A stretch of DNA of 59,848 nt from a bacterium (GTDB lineage: Bacteria; Electryoneota; Electryoneia; Electryoneales; Electryoneaceae), in contig JANQEY010000062.1 of assembly GCA_028278125.1 (NCBI GenBank), positions 1-59,848 on the forward strand, given 5' to 3'. Under the pieces are notes generated by a model, which did not search any database, had not been told where the DNA came from, and saw only the letters and a program-made list of their open reading frames with translations. The position numbers were made by a program, and so were the translations under genes. Below are positions 18,908 through 27,567 of the stretch, piece by piece. Position 1 is the stretch's first letter. The number at the start of each line of letters is the position of its first letter.

Positions 18908-19687
18908 ATGAAAAGCCAAGGCAACAACTTCTATCTTCCCGGCCTTCCTCTAGCCGTGCTTATCTTAGTTCTGTTACTCGGAATCAGCAGTGTTGCTTAT
19001 GCCCTGGAAGGCAATCAAAGAATTCAATTTCAAGATTACAGTGCTGCTGAAAAAGACTCTGCGTTGGTTGCGGACCAGGCGCCAAAGTCATATATGGCTA
19101 CTCATTATACATTGGGAGCTGGGGACCGCCTGGAAATAGTCTTTTACGACAGGAGCAGTCTTGATGCCGCGGGAAAACGTTTTGATGTCAGTATCCGTGA
19201 AGATGGAACTTTTTATTTTCCACTGCTGGGCAAAATTGTAGCATCAGGATTATCGCCGGCTGCACTTGAAGAAAAACTTACGATAGACCTAGACAGGTTC
19301 GTGGAAACACCGATAGTCAGGGTTCATGTACTGGAATACATCTCAAACAACGCGACATTACTGGGTGCATTTTTTGAACAGGGCGTGTTTCCGCTTCCCA
19401 GGGAAACGATGCTTACAGATTTTATCGCCGCTAATGGGGGACTATTGCCCGAGGCGGACGTCAGGCAGATCTGGGTGATCCGCGAAAACGGGGACAGGAT
19501 CCTGCTCAACCTTGAAAATTATTATAAAAACGGCGACCGTTCTCAGGATATTCCCCTGGTTAAGGGCGATCGTATTTATGCACCAGCCAAAGGCGAGGGT
19601 TTCCTGGTTACCCTGTCAAGAGTAGCTCAGATCGCCGTCCTGGTTCTCCAGGTGATTACCCTGACGGTGGTGCTGGGCAGAGATTAA
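18908..19687 (+). CDS. Polysaccharide export protein (Poly_export/SLBB, Wza-like)
   Basis: 259 residues, with AGAAGG before the ATG and an N-terminal signal segment (LAVLILVLLLGISSVAYA). No lipobox Cys was seen. The export domain begins at 'YTLGAGDRLEIVFYDR' and 'VSIREDGTFYFPLLGKIVASGLS'. An SLBB-like part follows ('VRVHVLEYISNNATLLGAFFEQGVFPLP...LTDFIAANGG'). The C-terminus ends in a hydrophobic helix (IAVLVLQVITLTVVLG) that could be the single outer-membrane helix of Wza-type channels. It lies directly upstream of the Wzc-like gene, so the pair should export a surface polysaccharide. Confidence 0.88.
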   Translation: MKSQGNNFYLPGLPLAVLILVLLLGISSVAYALEGNQRIQFQDYSAAEKDSALVADQAPKSYMATHYTLGAGDRLEIVFYDRSSLDAAGKRFDVSIREDGTFYFPLLGKIVASGLSPAALEEKLTIDLDRFVETPIVRVHVLEYISNNATLLGAFFEQGVFPLPRETMLTDFIAANGGLLPEADVRQIWVIRENGDRILLNLENYYKNGDRSQDIPLVKGDRIYAPAKGEGFLVTLSRVAQIAVLVLQVITLTVVLGRD

Positions 19688-19720
19688 TATTATTAGAACA
19701 TTTATCATGGAGATTATTCC

Positions 19721-22063
19721 ATGGCACAATATGACCTGAATCTTCGTGACTACCAGCGAATATTACGCCGCCGGTGGAAAGTGGTTATAGCGTCTATCGT
19801 CCTGGTAACAGCTTTCAGCTATTATTTTGGTAAGTCCCGGGAACCACTTTATCAAACCTATTCCTCTGTTAAGATTGAGGAAACAAGCACTGTTTCCGGC
19901 CTGTTGATGCAAAGGCTGACATACAGCCGCTGGGACAATATCGCCACGGCCCAGGAGTTGATACGTAGCTTTCCCATTATGGAAAAGGTTGCCCGCAGGA
20001 TGGAATTGATCCCGGACTCGCTGACCAGCGAGGATGTACAAAAAGATCCGCTGTTGTCCTCAAAAATCAACTCCATGATAAATAAGGTTATTACTGAAAG
20101 AAGCGGCAAGACCAACATTATAGATATCATAGTAATCTCAACAGACCCCCATGAGGCCAGGGATATCGCCCAGAATCTCGCTGAAGTTTTTACCGAAGAG
20201 CACCAGAGCCAGCGTTCTCGCCAGGATCGTGAAACACGTGAATTTATTGAAGAACAACTGAATAAATCCAAAGCAACACTCAGGACAGCAGAACTTGAGC
20301 TGAAGGATTTTCGTGAAGACAATCCCGGTCCTGTTCTGGATGAACATGTTCGGATCAGGATTGAAGAATTAATAGACCTCAAGAAGGAACAACGGCGCCT
20401 CGACCAGGATATCCAGGGACTTGAGGTTCAGTTTAATGAGCTTGTTGACCGCCTGGGTGATCCCTCAGAAAAAATGGCAAGGACTAATATTGACACCAAG
20501 GGGCTCTGGGGCGGGGGAATGGGTGCAGCCCTGGACACCGGGGAGGCAGCAGGCCCCGTGATCGACTGGATAAGCTCTCCCCAGGGAGAGGGCCCCCTTG
20601 GACTGTTAAACCGTCAAATTCTCGAACTGGAACTGCAGAGGCACGGTTTGCTGGAGCGTTACCGTCCCGACTACCCGGCAGTTAAAGACCTGGATAAAAA
20701 AATCCATGACCTTGTACTGGAACTGAGGCGCGAAGTTGAGGGAAACCTGAACGTAATGAAGGGGCGTCGAGATTCGCTAATGGCGTATATTTATAAAAGT
20801 GAAGCGGTTCTGGACAGCGTTCCAGATAACCACCGTAGATATGCCCAACTGCTTCGTGAGGTCAACCTTCGCGAAGACGATTACGCTTTCCTTACACAGA
20901 AGTACCAGGAAGCCAAGATCCAGGAAGCAGACCAGGCTGATGAGGTTTCGATTGTCCGTCCTGCGCTGATAAATGCGAAGCCCATAAATATCAATATTAC
21001 CCGGACAATTAGCGTTGGTTTTGTAATTGGCTTAATGCTTGGACTTGTCCTGGCATTTTTCTTCGAAACATTCGATACCTCAATCGGGACAATCGAAGAT
21101 GTGGAGGAGTACCTGCAGGTACCTGTTCTCGGGGTTATTCCGCACATCAACATAGAGGAGGTAATGGAGCGTCTTGTTAAGAAAAACAAGTCTTTACAAG
21201 ACAGTCCAAACCTCGAAGCAAATGCACGGCTGGTGACACAGTTTGCCCCAAAAGATCCAGTTGCGGAGGCATATAGAACACTTCGTACAACACTCCAGTT
21301 CAGATCGATATCTCACCCGGTTAAATCTATCGTAGCAACATCAGCAGCCCTGCAGGAAGGAAAATCAACCACGCTGGTTAACCTTGCGATAACCATCGCG
21401 CAGGATGGCTCAAGGGTGCTGCTTGTCGGTTGCAACATGCGTCGCCCGACCCTGTTTAAGGTTTTTGGGTTGGAACACAAAAAGGGTGTTACGGATATCG
21501 TAATGGGACGAGAGCCCTGGCAGAATTGCGTTAAGGGTGTTACAGATATCATTATGGGCGGAATGGGGCTTGATCCTATCCTGATGACACCGGGCCTTGA
21601 AAACCTGAATATTGTTACCAGTGGTGGAGTTCCACCCAACCCGGCGGAAATGCTTGGTTCTTCAAACATGAAAAAATTCATGGATGAAGTCCGCGAGGAG
21701 TTTGATCTTGTACTGTTTGACGCTCCTCCGGTATTACCCGTAACAGATGCTGCTATTCTATCAAACCACGCAGACGGAACACTCCTGATCTACCGAAGCG
21801 GTAAGGTGCCACGTGCAGCATTACGCCGGGCAAAGGTGCAGATCGAATCGGTAGGGGGAACCGTACTTGGCGTAGTCCTGAATGACCTAAAGGCTGAAAT
21901 TGCCGGATACGCCGGATCGCACTATTATTACGGCAAATACTATGGCGACAAGACCAGGCGAAAGGACGAAGTCGTTACCAAGGGAAAATCACCAGGTAAG
22001 AGCGGCAAGCTGAAGGATCGCTTAAAATCACTGGTTTCACAGGACAGCAATAAAGATGCGTGA
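19721..22063 (+). CDS. Wzc-like polysaccharide co-polymerase / tyrosine autokinase with degenerate Walker A'
   Basis: 780 residues. A Wzz domain with a first membrane helix lies at about 20-40 and a second at about 428-448. Between them is a long periplasmic coiled coil. The cytoplasmic BY-kinase-like domain has Walker A (LQEGKSTTLVNLA, about 546-558), Walker B (LVLFDAPP, about 662-669) and a Tyr-rich tail (YAGSHYYYGKYYGD). Walker A' normally contains D-x-D but here reads LLVGCNMRRP (about 567-576), with both Asp missing, so autokinase activity is doubtful. An imperfect internal repeat (KGVTDIVMG, then KGVTDIIMG 17 codons later) lies just after it. Known partners are the SLBB exporter and the polymerase on either side. 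Confidence 0.85.
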   Translation: MAQYDLNLRDYQRILRRRWKVVIASIVLVTAFSYYFGKSREPLYQTYSSVKIEETSTVSGLLMQRLTYSRWDNIATAQELIRSFPIMEKVARRMELIPDSLTSEDVQKDPLLSSKINSMINKVITERSGKTNIIDIIVISTDPHEARDIAQNLAEVFTEEHQSQRSRQDRETREFIEEQLNKSKATLRTAELELKDFREDNPGPVLDEHVRIRIEELIDLKKEQRRLDQDIQGLEVQFNELVDRLGDPSEKMARTNIDTKGLWGGGMGAALDTGEAAGPVIDWISSPQGEGPLGLLNRQILELELQRHGLLERYRPDYPAVKDLDKKIHDLVLELRREVEGNLNVMKGRRDSLMAYIYKSEAVLDSVPDNHRRYAQLLREVNLREDDYAFLTQKYQEAKIQEADQADEVSIVRPALINAKPININITRTISVGFVIGLMLGLVLAFFFETFDTSIGTIEDVEEYLQVPVLGVIPHINIEEVMERLVKKNKSLQDSPNLEANARLVTQFAPKDPVAEAYRTLRTTLQFRSISHPVKSIVATSAALQEGKSTTLVNLAITIAQDGSRVLLVGCNMRRPTLFKVFGLEHKKGVTDIVMGREPWQNCVKGVTDIIMGGMGLDPILMTPGLENLNIVTSGGVPPNPAEMLGSSNMKKFMDEVREEFDLVLFDAPPVLPVTDAAILSNHADGTLLIYRSGKVPRAALRRAKVQIESVGGTVLGVVLNDLKAEIAGYAGSHYYYGKYYGDKTRRKDEVVTKGKSPGKSGKLKDRLKSLVSQDSNKDA
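21482..21558 (+). repeat. Imperfect 26-base direct repeat inside the Wzc-like gene
   Basis: Bases 21482-21507 and 21533-21558 match at 23 of 26 positions and keep the reading frame (51-base period). They encode KGVTDIVMG and KGVTDIIMG after the degenerate Walker A'. Confidence 0.7.
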
Positions 22064-23604
22064 CGGGTAAAACGATGAGCCCCCTGTCCATCTCCTCGCT
22101 TGATCAGTCAGCGTCAAAACTAATCACCGTTGCCGCAGTTATGGTTATAATGGTCGCGGCTTTCGGGGTCAGCGCCATTGTTGGTGTTGATGATCTGCTG
22201 GCCCTCTACGTTACAGCCGGAATAGGTATTTTCCTCTTTGCCTTCCTGAACACCGACTTTGCCCTCGCGATTCTAATTCTCTCAATGCTTCTGTCGCCTG
22301 AATTTTCCATCGGTGGAGCAGGGGGGATGGGGCACGTTTCTCAGCGTGAAGTTGTAATTCGTATTGACGACATACTTCTTGGCCTTATTGCTTTTTCCTG
22401 GTTTGTCCGGACAGCGATTAACAAGGACTTGGGAATATTTATTCGCTCGCCCCTGAACCTGCCGATATTCGCATATATTGTAGCGAGCCTTTTTGCTACA
22501 ATCCTGGGAATATTCCTCGGTAATGTAAGCCCGCTTGTAGGTATGCTTTATAATATCAAATACTTTCAATATTTTATGATATACTTCATGGTTCTTTCCC
22601 AGGTCAGGAACCTGAAGAGCCTGAACCGTTATGTAATTCTGTTGTTAATCACCGCGATAATTGTCAGCATTTATGCCGTTGCCCAGATTCCATCCGGTGT
22701 TCGTGTATCAGCACCGTTTGAGGGTGAGGGGGGAGAGGCCAACACTCTTGGCGGGTATCTTGTTGTTATTATTGCTCTTGCGGCTGGAATAATGAGTGGC
22801 ACCAAAAAACCGAAGCAGCTGATAGGTCTGTTTTTAGCAATAGTGTTAATGCTGGTGCCGCTGATTTACACTCTTTCGCGGTCTTCCTGGCTGGCAATGG
22901 TGCCTGTAGCTTTTGTCCTAATTGCGCTTTCACCTAATAGGAGATATGTACTTGGTTTTGTCATGGTTTCAGCTGTTTTGGTGGCGCTGCTTGCGCCGGA
23001 GGTTGTCTATGACAGGATAAAATACACCTTCTTTCCCCAGGAAGATGAATTCAGAACGGAAACCTTCCAGGTGGGCGATACCTTCCTTGACCAGTCGACG
23101 TCGGAACGCATCGAGTCCTGGGGATCAACCCTGGAACAATGGACAGAGCGACCGGTATTCGGCTGGGGTGTTACGGGTGCAGGGTTCAAGGACGCACAGT
23201 ATTTCAGGGTGCTGGTGGAAACTGGTGTAATCGGATTCAGCTTTTTCCTGCTGCTGTTGTATAACATCAATCGATCTCTTCGAAAAGTCTTTCAATCCAT
23301 AGACGGTGAAAAACACCCCCAATACCAGGGAATGGTAATTGGTTTTATTGCCGGGTACTGGGGCTTGCTGATTCATGCGATTGGCGCGAATACGTTTATC
23401 ATCGTCAGGGTGATGGAACCGTTCTGGTTTTTGATGGCGCTGATGCTCCTCCTGCCCGATTTTCTGAAAGAGAAGGAAAAGAAAGACGAGGAGTCCCGCA
23501 TTAAAGAATTTATCAAAACCACCGGTACGGCAGAACGATTCCCGTTTGAAAAATCCGGTAAACCGGTTTTTGACATTAACAATCCACCCGACAGCAGAAA
23601 CTGA
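22060..23604 (+). CDS. O-antigen ligase/polymerase-like membrane protein (Wzy/WaaL superfamily)
   Basis: 514 residues with roughly ten to twelve hydrophobic segments. A large loop after 'IYTLSRSSWLAMVPV' carries charged residues and 'WGSTLEQWTERPVFGWGVTGAGFKDAQYFRVLVETGVIGFSFF', the typical P.fG.G....d..yl..l.e.G..g pattern of the polymerase/ligase family. It probably polymerises or transfers the polysaccharide made by this locus at the periplasmic face of the inner membrane. It starts with GTG overlapping the previous stop (GTGA); an ATG at 22075 is an alternative. Confidence 0.85.
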   Translation: MTGKTMSPLSISSLDQSASKLITVAAVMVIMVAAFGVSAIVGVDDLLALYVTAGIGIFLFAFLNTDFALAILILSMLLSPEFSIGGAGGMGHVSQREVVIRIDDILLGLIAFSWFVRTAINKDLGIFIRSPLNLPIFAYIVASLFATILGIFLGNVSPLVGMLYNIKYFQYFMIYFMVLSQVRNLKSLNRYVILLLITAIIVSIYAVAQIPSGVRVSAPFEGEGGEANTLGGYLVVIIALAAGIMSGTKKPKQLIGLFLAIVLMLVPLIYTLSRSSWLAMVPVAFVLIALSPNRRYVLGFVMVSAVLVALLAPEVVYDRIKYTFFPQEDEFRTETFQVGDTFLDQSTSERIESWGSTLEQWTERPVFGWGVTGAGFKDAQYFRVLVETGVIGFSFFLLLLYNINRSLRKVFQSIDGEKHPQYQGMVIGFIAGYWGLLIHAIGANTFIIVRVMEPFWFLMALMLLLPDFLKEKEKKDEESRIKEFIKTTGTAERFPFEKSGKPVFDINNPPDSRN

Positions 23605-23620
23605 CAGCCCAGGCATTCTC

Positions 23621-24460
23621 ATGGTCAATTGTCCAGTATGTAACAGCAGCATCATAAGGCTGCGAAACACACATTCGGCTCGCTATTTATATTGTGTTGA
23701 CTGTGGATTGCTCTGGCGGGAGCATGGACAGGACTTTGCTGAATTTGAGGATTATTACACATCTGTAAATCCCACCGATTCAATTGGACAGAGCAAAGAG
23801 AATTTGTATGATGGCATTCTTGCCGAAGCAGAGGATAAACTTGGCGGAACAGGTCGTGTTCTCGATGTAGGATGCGGTCATGGCGCCTTTCTTGAAGTAG
23901 CGGGGAAGAGGGGGTGGGAGACATACGGTATTGAGCCGGTAAACCAACAGGCGGATGTTGTGCGAGGCAAGTCAATTCCAGTCCACGAAGGAACCCTGGC
24001 GGATATACCAGGCGACATTGGAACGTTTGATCTGATAACTTTCTGGGACGTTCTAATGCTTGTTGAAAACCCGGAAGAAGACCTGAAAACATCCTCAAAA
24101 CTGTTGACAATCAACGGTATGATCTATTGCCGCGTGAGGCAGCATAAGGTTGTCAGGTTTTTAGAAGGCCTCTGGAAAATATTCGGCAGAGTGTTGAATA
24201 TGAAAAACCCGGCTGTATACCAGCCATTCAATTTTGAACCGGGAACTATCAGGACTCTCGGCTATAAACTGGACCTGACAACAGTGATAGCAAATGGAAA
24301 GCTGACTTCTGGCGACGCCTATGGTGTTTCGCAATCAGGAAACCTTGTTGCCAGGAGTAAAAAATCGCTGGATTCTATTATCGGGATTATCTCAAGGTTT
24401 TCAAACGACAGTCTTATAATTTCACCCACCATGGATGTCTGGTTCACCCAGAGCCATTAA
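23621..24460 (+). CDS. SAM-dependent methyltransferase with N-terminal zinc ribbon
   Basis: About 279 residues from ATG 23621, chosen because the longer frame from 23546 overlaps the polymerase gene. Two Cys pairs at the N-terminus (CPVCNSS and YCVDCGLL) form a zinc ribbon. The class I methyltransferase motif VLDVGCGHGAFLEV, then YGIEP, and 'DLITFWDVLMLVENPEEDL' follow. The layout matches methyltransferases of sugar and polysaccharide loci. The substrate is likely a sugar of the neighbouring polysaccharide pathway, which is inference from location. Confidence 0.8.
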   Translation: MVNCPVCNSSIIRLRNTHSARYLYCVDCGLLWREHGQDFAEFEDYYTSVNPTDSIGQSKENLYDGILAEAEDKLGGTGRVLDVGCGHGAFLEVAGKRGWETYGIEPVNQQADVVRGKSIPVHEGTLADIPGDIGTFDLITFWDVLMLVENPEEDLKTSSKLLTINGMIYCRVRQHKVVRFLEGLWKIFGRVLNMKNPAVYQPFNFEPGTIRTLGYKLDLTTVIANGKLTSGDAYGVSQSGNLVARSKKSLDSIIGIISRFSNDSLIISPTMDVWFTQSH

Positions 24461-24550
24461 ATCGAAAGCAATTTTCTCTCAACTCGACCCTCGAGGACAC
24501 CAGCGAAACAAAGCAAAAAAGTAATTAAACGGATCAAATATGCGTGTAAA

Positions 24551-24566
24551 TGTTCCACGTGAAACA
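24551..24566. promoter_or_regulatory. parS-like centromere site (one mismatch)
   Basis: TGTTCCACGTGAAACA matches the ParB-binding consensus TGTTTCACGTGAAACA at 15 of 16 bases. It abuts the stop codon of rsmG (minus strand, 24567-24569). ParA and ParB genes, which often adjoin rsmG, are not in the window. Confidence 0.8.
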
Positions 24567-25355
24567 TTAACCGCGAACGTATTCCAGCATCATGATATGA
24601 CGGTGTGGTTGGATGGCAATTCTTCCTTTCAGGGTCCAGTTTTCACTTGGCAGATCCTTCATTTCCCTGATACCTTCGGGTCCTTTCCAGGCCAATAGGA
24701 CACCACGATCTTTCATCAAAGCTGAAGCCCAGGGACCAATTTCTTTCAGCGGGCCGACACCACGGGCAGCAATAACATCAAACCTTGATTCTTCGTGATC
24801 TACGTAAGTTTCAGCCCTGTCGTGGACAACAGTGGTATTATCCAGGGATAATTGTTCTACAATTCGCCGTACCGACAATATTTTTGAGCGCCTGGAGTCA
24901 AGAAGCGTCATTTTATCGTCAGGCAAGGCAATGGAGAGGGGAATACCGGGAAATCCACCGCCTGTTCCCAGGTCAAGAATATCGTTCCCCTTTTTCCAGT
25001 CGATGTTGGTAACAGCAGCAAGGCTTTCCCACAACGAAACCAGGAGAACTTTCTCTACGCTCACCCGTGAGACAAGGTTAATCTCGCGGTTCATTTCTTT
25101 AACAAGGAGCAGTTGGTCGAGGAACTGGGCGATTTGTTCCTTGCTGAACTCCAATTTCAGAGTATCAAGTATTTCTTTTACCACGGCGGTACAGATGGCA
25201 GAATCGCCCTCTTTTTCAATTCGTCTTTCCAATGGATGTATGGGTTTTGGGCGCTTAATCTTCCGTTCGGGAGCTTGAACCTCGTTCTTCTTTTTATCCC
25301 AGGGTTTTCTCGGCCCCTGGCCCGGTTTGGGTCTGCGGTCTTTATTATATGGCAT
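24567..25355 (-). CDS. rsmG: 16S rRNA m7G527 methyltransferase RsmG, with basic N-terminal extension
   Basis: Methylates G527 of 16S rRNA (helix 18) using SAM. 262 residues, longer than the usual 205-240 because the first 45-50 residues are rich in Lys, Arg and Pro (KDRRPKPGQGPRKPWDKKK). The methyltransferase core has 'ILDLGTGGGFPGIPLSIALPDDKMTLLDSRRSKILSVR', then 'NTTVVHDRAETY' and 'FDVIAARGVGPL', all typical of RsmG. It overlaps the end of mnmG by 11 bases and is the last gene of the minus-strand block. The start could be internal; no later Met with a good ribosome site was identified. Confidence 0.93.
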   Translation of the reverse strand: MPYNKDRRPKPGQGPRKPWDKKKNEVQAPERKIKRPKPIHPLERRIEKEGDSAICTAVVKEILDTLKLEFSKEQIAQFLDQLLLVKEMNREINLVSRVSVEKVLLVSLWESLAAVTNIDWKKGNDILDLGTGGGFPGIPLSIALPDDKMTLLDSRRSKILSVRRIVEQLSLDNTTVVHDRAETYVDHEESRFDVIAARGVGPLKEIGPWASALMKDRGVLLAWKGPEGIREMKDLPSENWTLKGRIAIQPHRHIMMLEYVRG

Positions 25356-27216
25356 GGGATAAACCCAGACGTTTTCGTTTTATATGAATCATCAGGATCG
25401 CAAGATCGGATGGGGTTACTCCCGCCAGCCTGGATGCCTGTCCTAGGGTAGCGGGACGATGTTTTTCCAGCCGCAGCCTTGCTTCTGCGGAAAGCCCCGG
25501 AATACTTGAATATTCAAAATCTTCGCTGATGGAAAGGTTTTCCTGTTCCCTCAACCGCTCAATTTCACGTTGCTGCCGTTCAAGGTATCCTTCATAAACG
25601 ATCTCTATCTCGGCAGCCCTTTGAACAGCACAACTGTATTCTCCATCCGCAAACAACTTTCCATTTAGATTGTTGACCAGCAATTCAAGTGTAATTTCCG
25701 GGCGTTTTAACAGGTGTGCGGCACTTTCAACTTTTTCAGGATCTTTATCGTCTTTTAACACCATATGGCGCGGGACATAAACACTTTTCAATTTTCTAAC
25801 CAGCGAATCTTTACTCGCAATCCTTTCACGGATCGAATTAATACGTTCTTCACTTACCAGTCCAGCCGTATAAGCCTTTTCGCTAAGCCTTTCTTCAGCG
25901 TTGTCCTGTCTTAATAGCAACCGGTATTCAGCCCTGCTGGTAAACATCCTGTATGGTTCATCAGGATCAAGTGTGACAAGGTCGTCAACAAGAACACCGA
26001 TATATGAATCGCTACGGGTTAAAACAATCGGATCTTCCTTTTTTGCCGACAAAGCGGCATTGGCTCCCGCCAAAAGACCAAGTACACCTGCCTCTTCGTA
26101 ACCCGACGTCCCACTTATTTGTCCTGCCAGGTAAAGTCCCTGTATGCGGCGTGTTTCAAGGGTTGTACGCAATTCTGCCGCTGGAACAACATCATACTCA
26201 ATTGCATATGCAGGGCGTCCAATCTCGGCGTTTTCACAACCTGGCAAAGTTCTCAAGGCTTTAAGCTGTGTCTCCTCTGGAAGGCTGGATGAAAAACCGT
26301 TTAGATATAACCAGGGATGGTTTATTCCTTCCGGCTCGAATACCAATGGGTGGCGATCACGATCGGGAAAGCGCACGATTTTATCTTCAATCGAAGGACA
26401 ATAACGGGGGCCGGTCGATGTAATTGTACCGTTGTACAGGGGCGATTCCGTTATCCGTTCGCTGATGTAATTATGTGTGTCCTGGTTTGAATATACCCGC
26501 CAGCAGCATTCCTGGGGAAGATGACGTTCTTTTGTTTCTTGGGAGAAGAACCACTCTTCGTCGTCTGTATCCTGGCGTTCGAGGATATCAAGGTTAACAG
26601 AATCCTTTAGTACACGGGGAGGGGTACCGGTTTTAAAGCGCCTCAGCTCAAATCCTTGTTTTCGCAGGCTGTCCGACAGATCATTGGAAGCATCTTCACC
26701 GTAACGTCCCGAAGACCAGTTTTTGCTACCGACATGTACCAGCCCCCGCAGGAAAGTGCCGCTGCACAACACAATCTTAGACGCTGATATAAAACCGGAG
26801 TTTTTACATTCAACACCGGTTGTCTTCTGATTGGATGTTACTAAACCAACAGCTTCGTCCTCGATTATGTCTACTTCAGGATATCTTTCTGCAAGCAGCT
26901 GGCTGATTTGTTGGGTATAAGTATCCCGGTCAACCTGTGCACGGGGCGACCAGACAGCCGGTCCCTTGGAACGGTTCAACATCCGGTATTGAATGGCGGA
27001 AAGGTCTGTGGCAACAGGCATCAGGCCGTCCAGGGCGTCAATCTCGCGAATCAATTGACCTTTTGCGGTACCGCCCATGGCGGGATTGCACGACAAACGC
27101 GCCAGCGCGTTTTTATCCAGCGAGATCAGCGCGGCATTTACACCAACCCTGGAAGCTGCTGCTGCTGCTTCAACACCTGCGTGTCCGCCGCCTACTATGA
27201 TAACATCGTAATTCAT
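25345..27216 (-). CDS. mnmG: tRNA uridine-5-carboxymethylaminomethyl modification enzyme MnmG (GidA)
   Basis: FAD-dependent partner of MnmE in forming the cmnm5 group on U34 of tRNAs. 623 residues, the usual length. The N-terminal dinucleotide fold is DVIIVGGGHAGVEAAAAA. GidA signatures: 'LSCNPAMGGTAKGQLIREIDALDG' and 'GTPPRVLKDSVN'. The FAD-binding end is 'GLYLAGQISGTSGYEEAGVLGLLAGANAAL'. The C-terminal helical domain binds MnmE and tRNA. It lies downstream of mnmE, separated by 351 bases that hold a repeat and a parS site, and overlaps rsmG. Confidence 0.97.
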   Translation of the reverse strand: MNYDVIIVGGGHAGVEAAAAASRVGVNAALISLDKNALARLSCNPAMGGTAKGQLIREIDALDGLMPVATDLSAIQYRMLNRSKGPAVWSPRAQVDRDTYTQQISQLLAERYPEVDIIEDEAVGLVTSNQKTTGVECKNSGFISASKIVLCSGTFLRGLVHVGSKNWSSGRYGEDASNDLSDSLRKQGFELRRFKTGTPPRVLKDSVNLDILERQDTDDEEWFFSQETKERHLPQECCWRVYSNQDTHNYISERITESPLYNGTITSTGPRYCPSIEDKIVRFPDRDRHPLVFEPEGINHPWLYLNGFSSSLPEETQLKALRTLPGCENAEIGRPAYAIEYDVVPAAELRTTLETRRIQGLYLAGQISGTSGYEEAGVLGLLAGANAALSAKKEDPIVLTRSDSYIGVLVDDLVTLDPDEPYRMFTSRAEYRLLLRQDNAEERLSEKAYTAGLVSEERINSIRERIASKDSLVRKLKSVYVPRHMVLKDDKDPEKVESAAHLLKRPEITLELLVNNLNGKLFADGEYSCAVQRAAEIEIVYEGYLERQQREIERLREQENLSISEDFEYSSIPGLSAEARLRLEKHRPATLGQASRLAGVTPSDLAILMIHIKRKRLGLSHAI

Positions 27217-27448
27217 TAATTACCGTTTATATTCCATTTCCCGAACGGAGAAAATACAAAATATTATAGAACTTGCACCAGAATAAATCTCACACAAGAG
27301 AGTTTGACGGTATTTCCGAAATCCCACTGTGTTCAGAACCGAACCCCTAACTCTCGACCCGCCACCACAGAAAAACAATCCTTTTCTCTCGAAACGACCC
27401 CCGATTATCCCAGTCAACGCTCCTTTTCCAACGAGCTTAAACAAGGGT

Positions 27449-27532
27449 GTCGTTGCGAGGAACCGTAGCGCAGCAAAGCTTGCGATGTGCGAAGCACAGC
27501 CGTGAACATCACGAAGTGACGAAGCAATCTTG
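27449..27532. repeat. Dispersed repeat-like element of the 'TTGCGAGG...GACGAAGCAATC' type
   Basis: An 84-base stretch beginning GTCGTTGCGAGGAACCG and ending GTGACGAAGCAATCTTGG. These ends resemble the non-coding dispersed repeats with TTGCGAG and GAAGCAATC ends found in several bacterial phyla. It contains mini-hairpins with a GAA loop, TGTGC-GAA-GCACA (27486-27498) and TCAC-GAA-GTGA (27509-27519), plus the palindrome GCAAAGCTTGC. Only one copy was seen in this window. Confidence 0.55.
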
Positions 27533-27551
27533 GTTTTCAACTATGTTTGTA

Positions 27552-27567
27552 TGTTTCACGTGAAACA
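27552..27567. promoter_or_regulatory. parS centromere site, perfect consensus
   Basis: TGTTTCACGTGAAACA is identical to the ParB-binding parS consensus. It abuts the stop codon of mnmE (minus strand, 27568-27570), just as the other parS abuts the rsmG stop. parS sites normally cluster near oriC, and the proposed origin is about 15 kb away. Confidence 0.92.

Larger units (their letters stand above)
27217..27567. other. Intergenic region with a dispersed-repeat-like element and parS; no gene
   Basis: 351 bases between mnmE and mnmG. It holds the repeat-like element at 27449-27532 and the perfect parS site at 27552-27567. A 106-codon minus-strand frame across it was rejected because it runs through the repeat and resembles no protein family. 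Confidence 0.7.

Noticed and set aside
27220..27540. 106-codon minus-strand ORF between mnmE and mnmG
   Set aside because: It runs through the repeat element and parS flank, has a low-complexity composition and no recognisable domain; likely non-coding.
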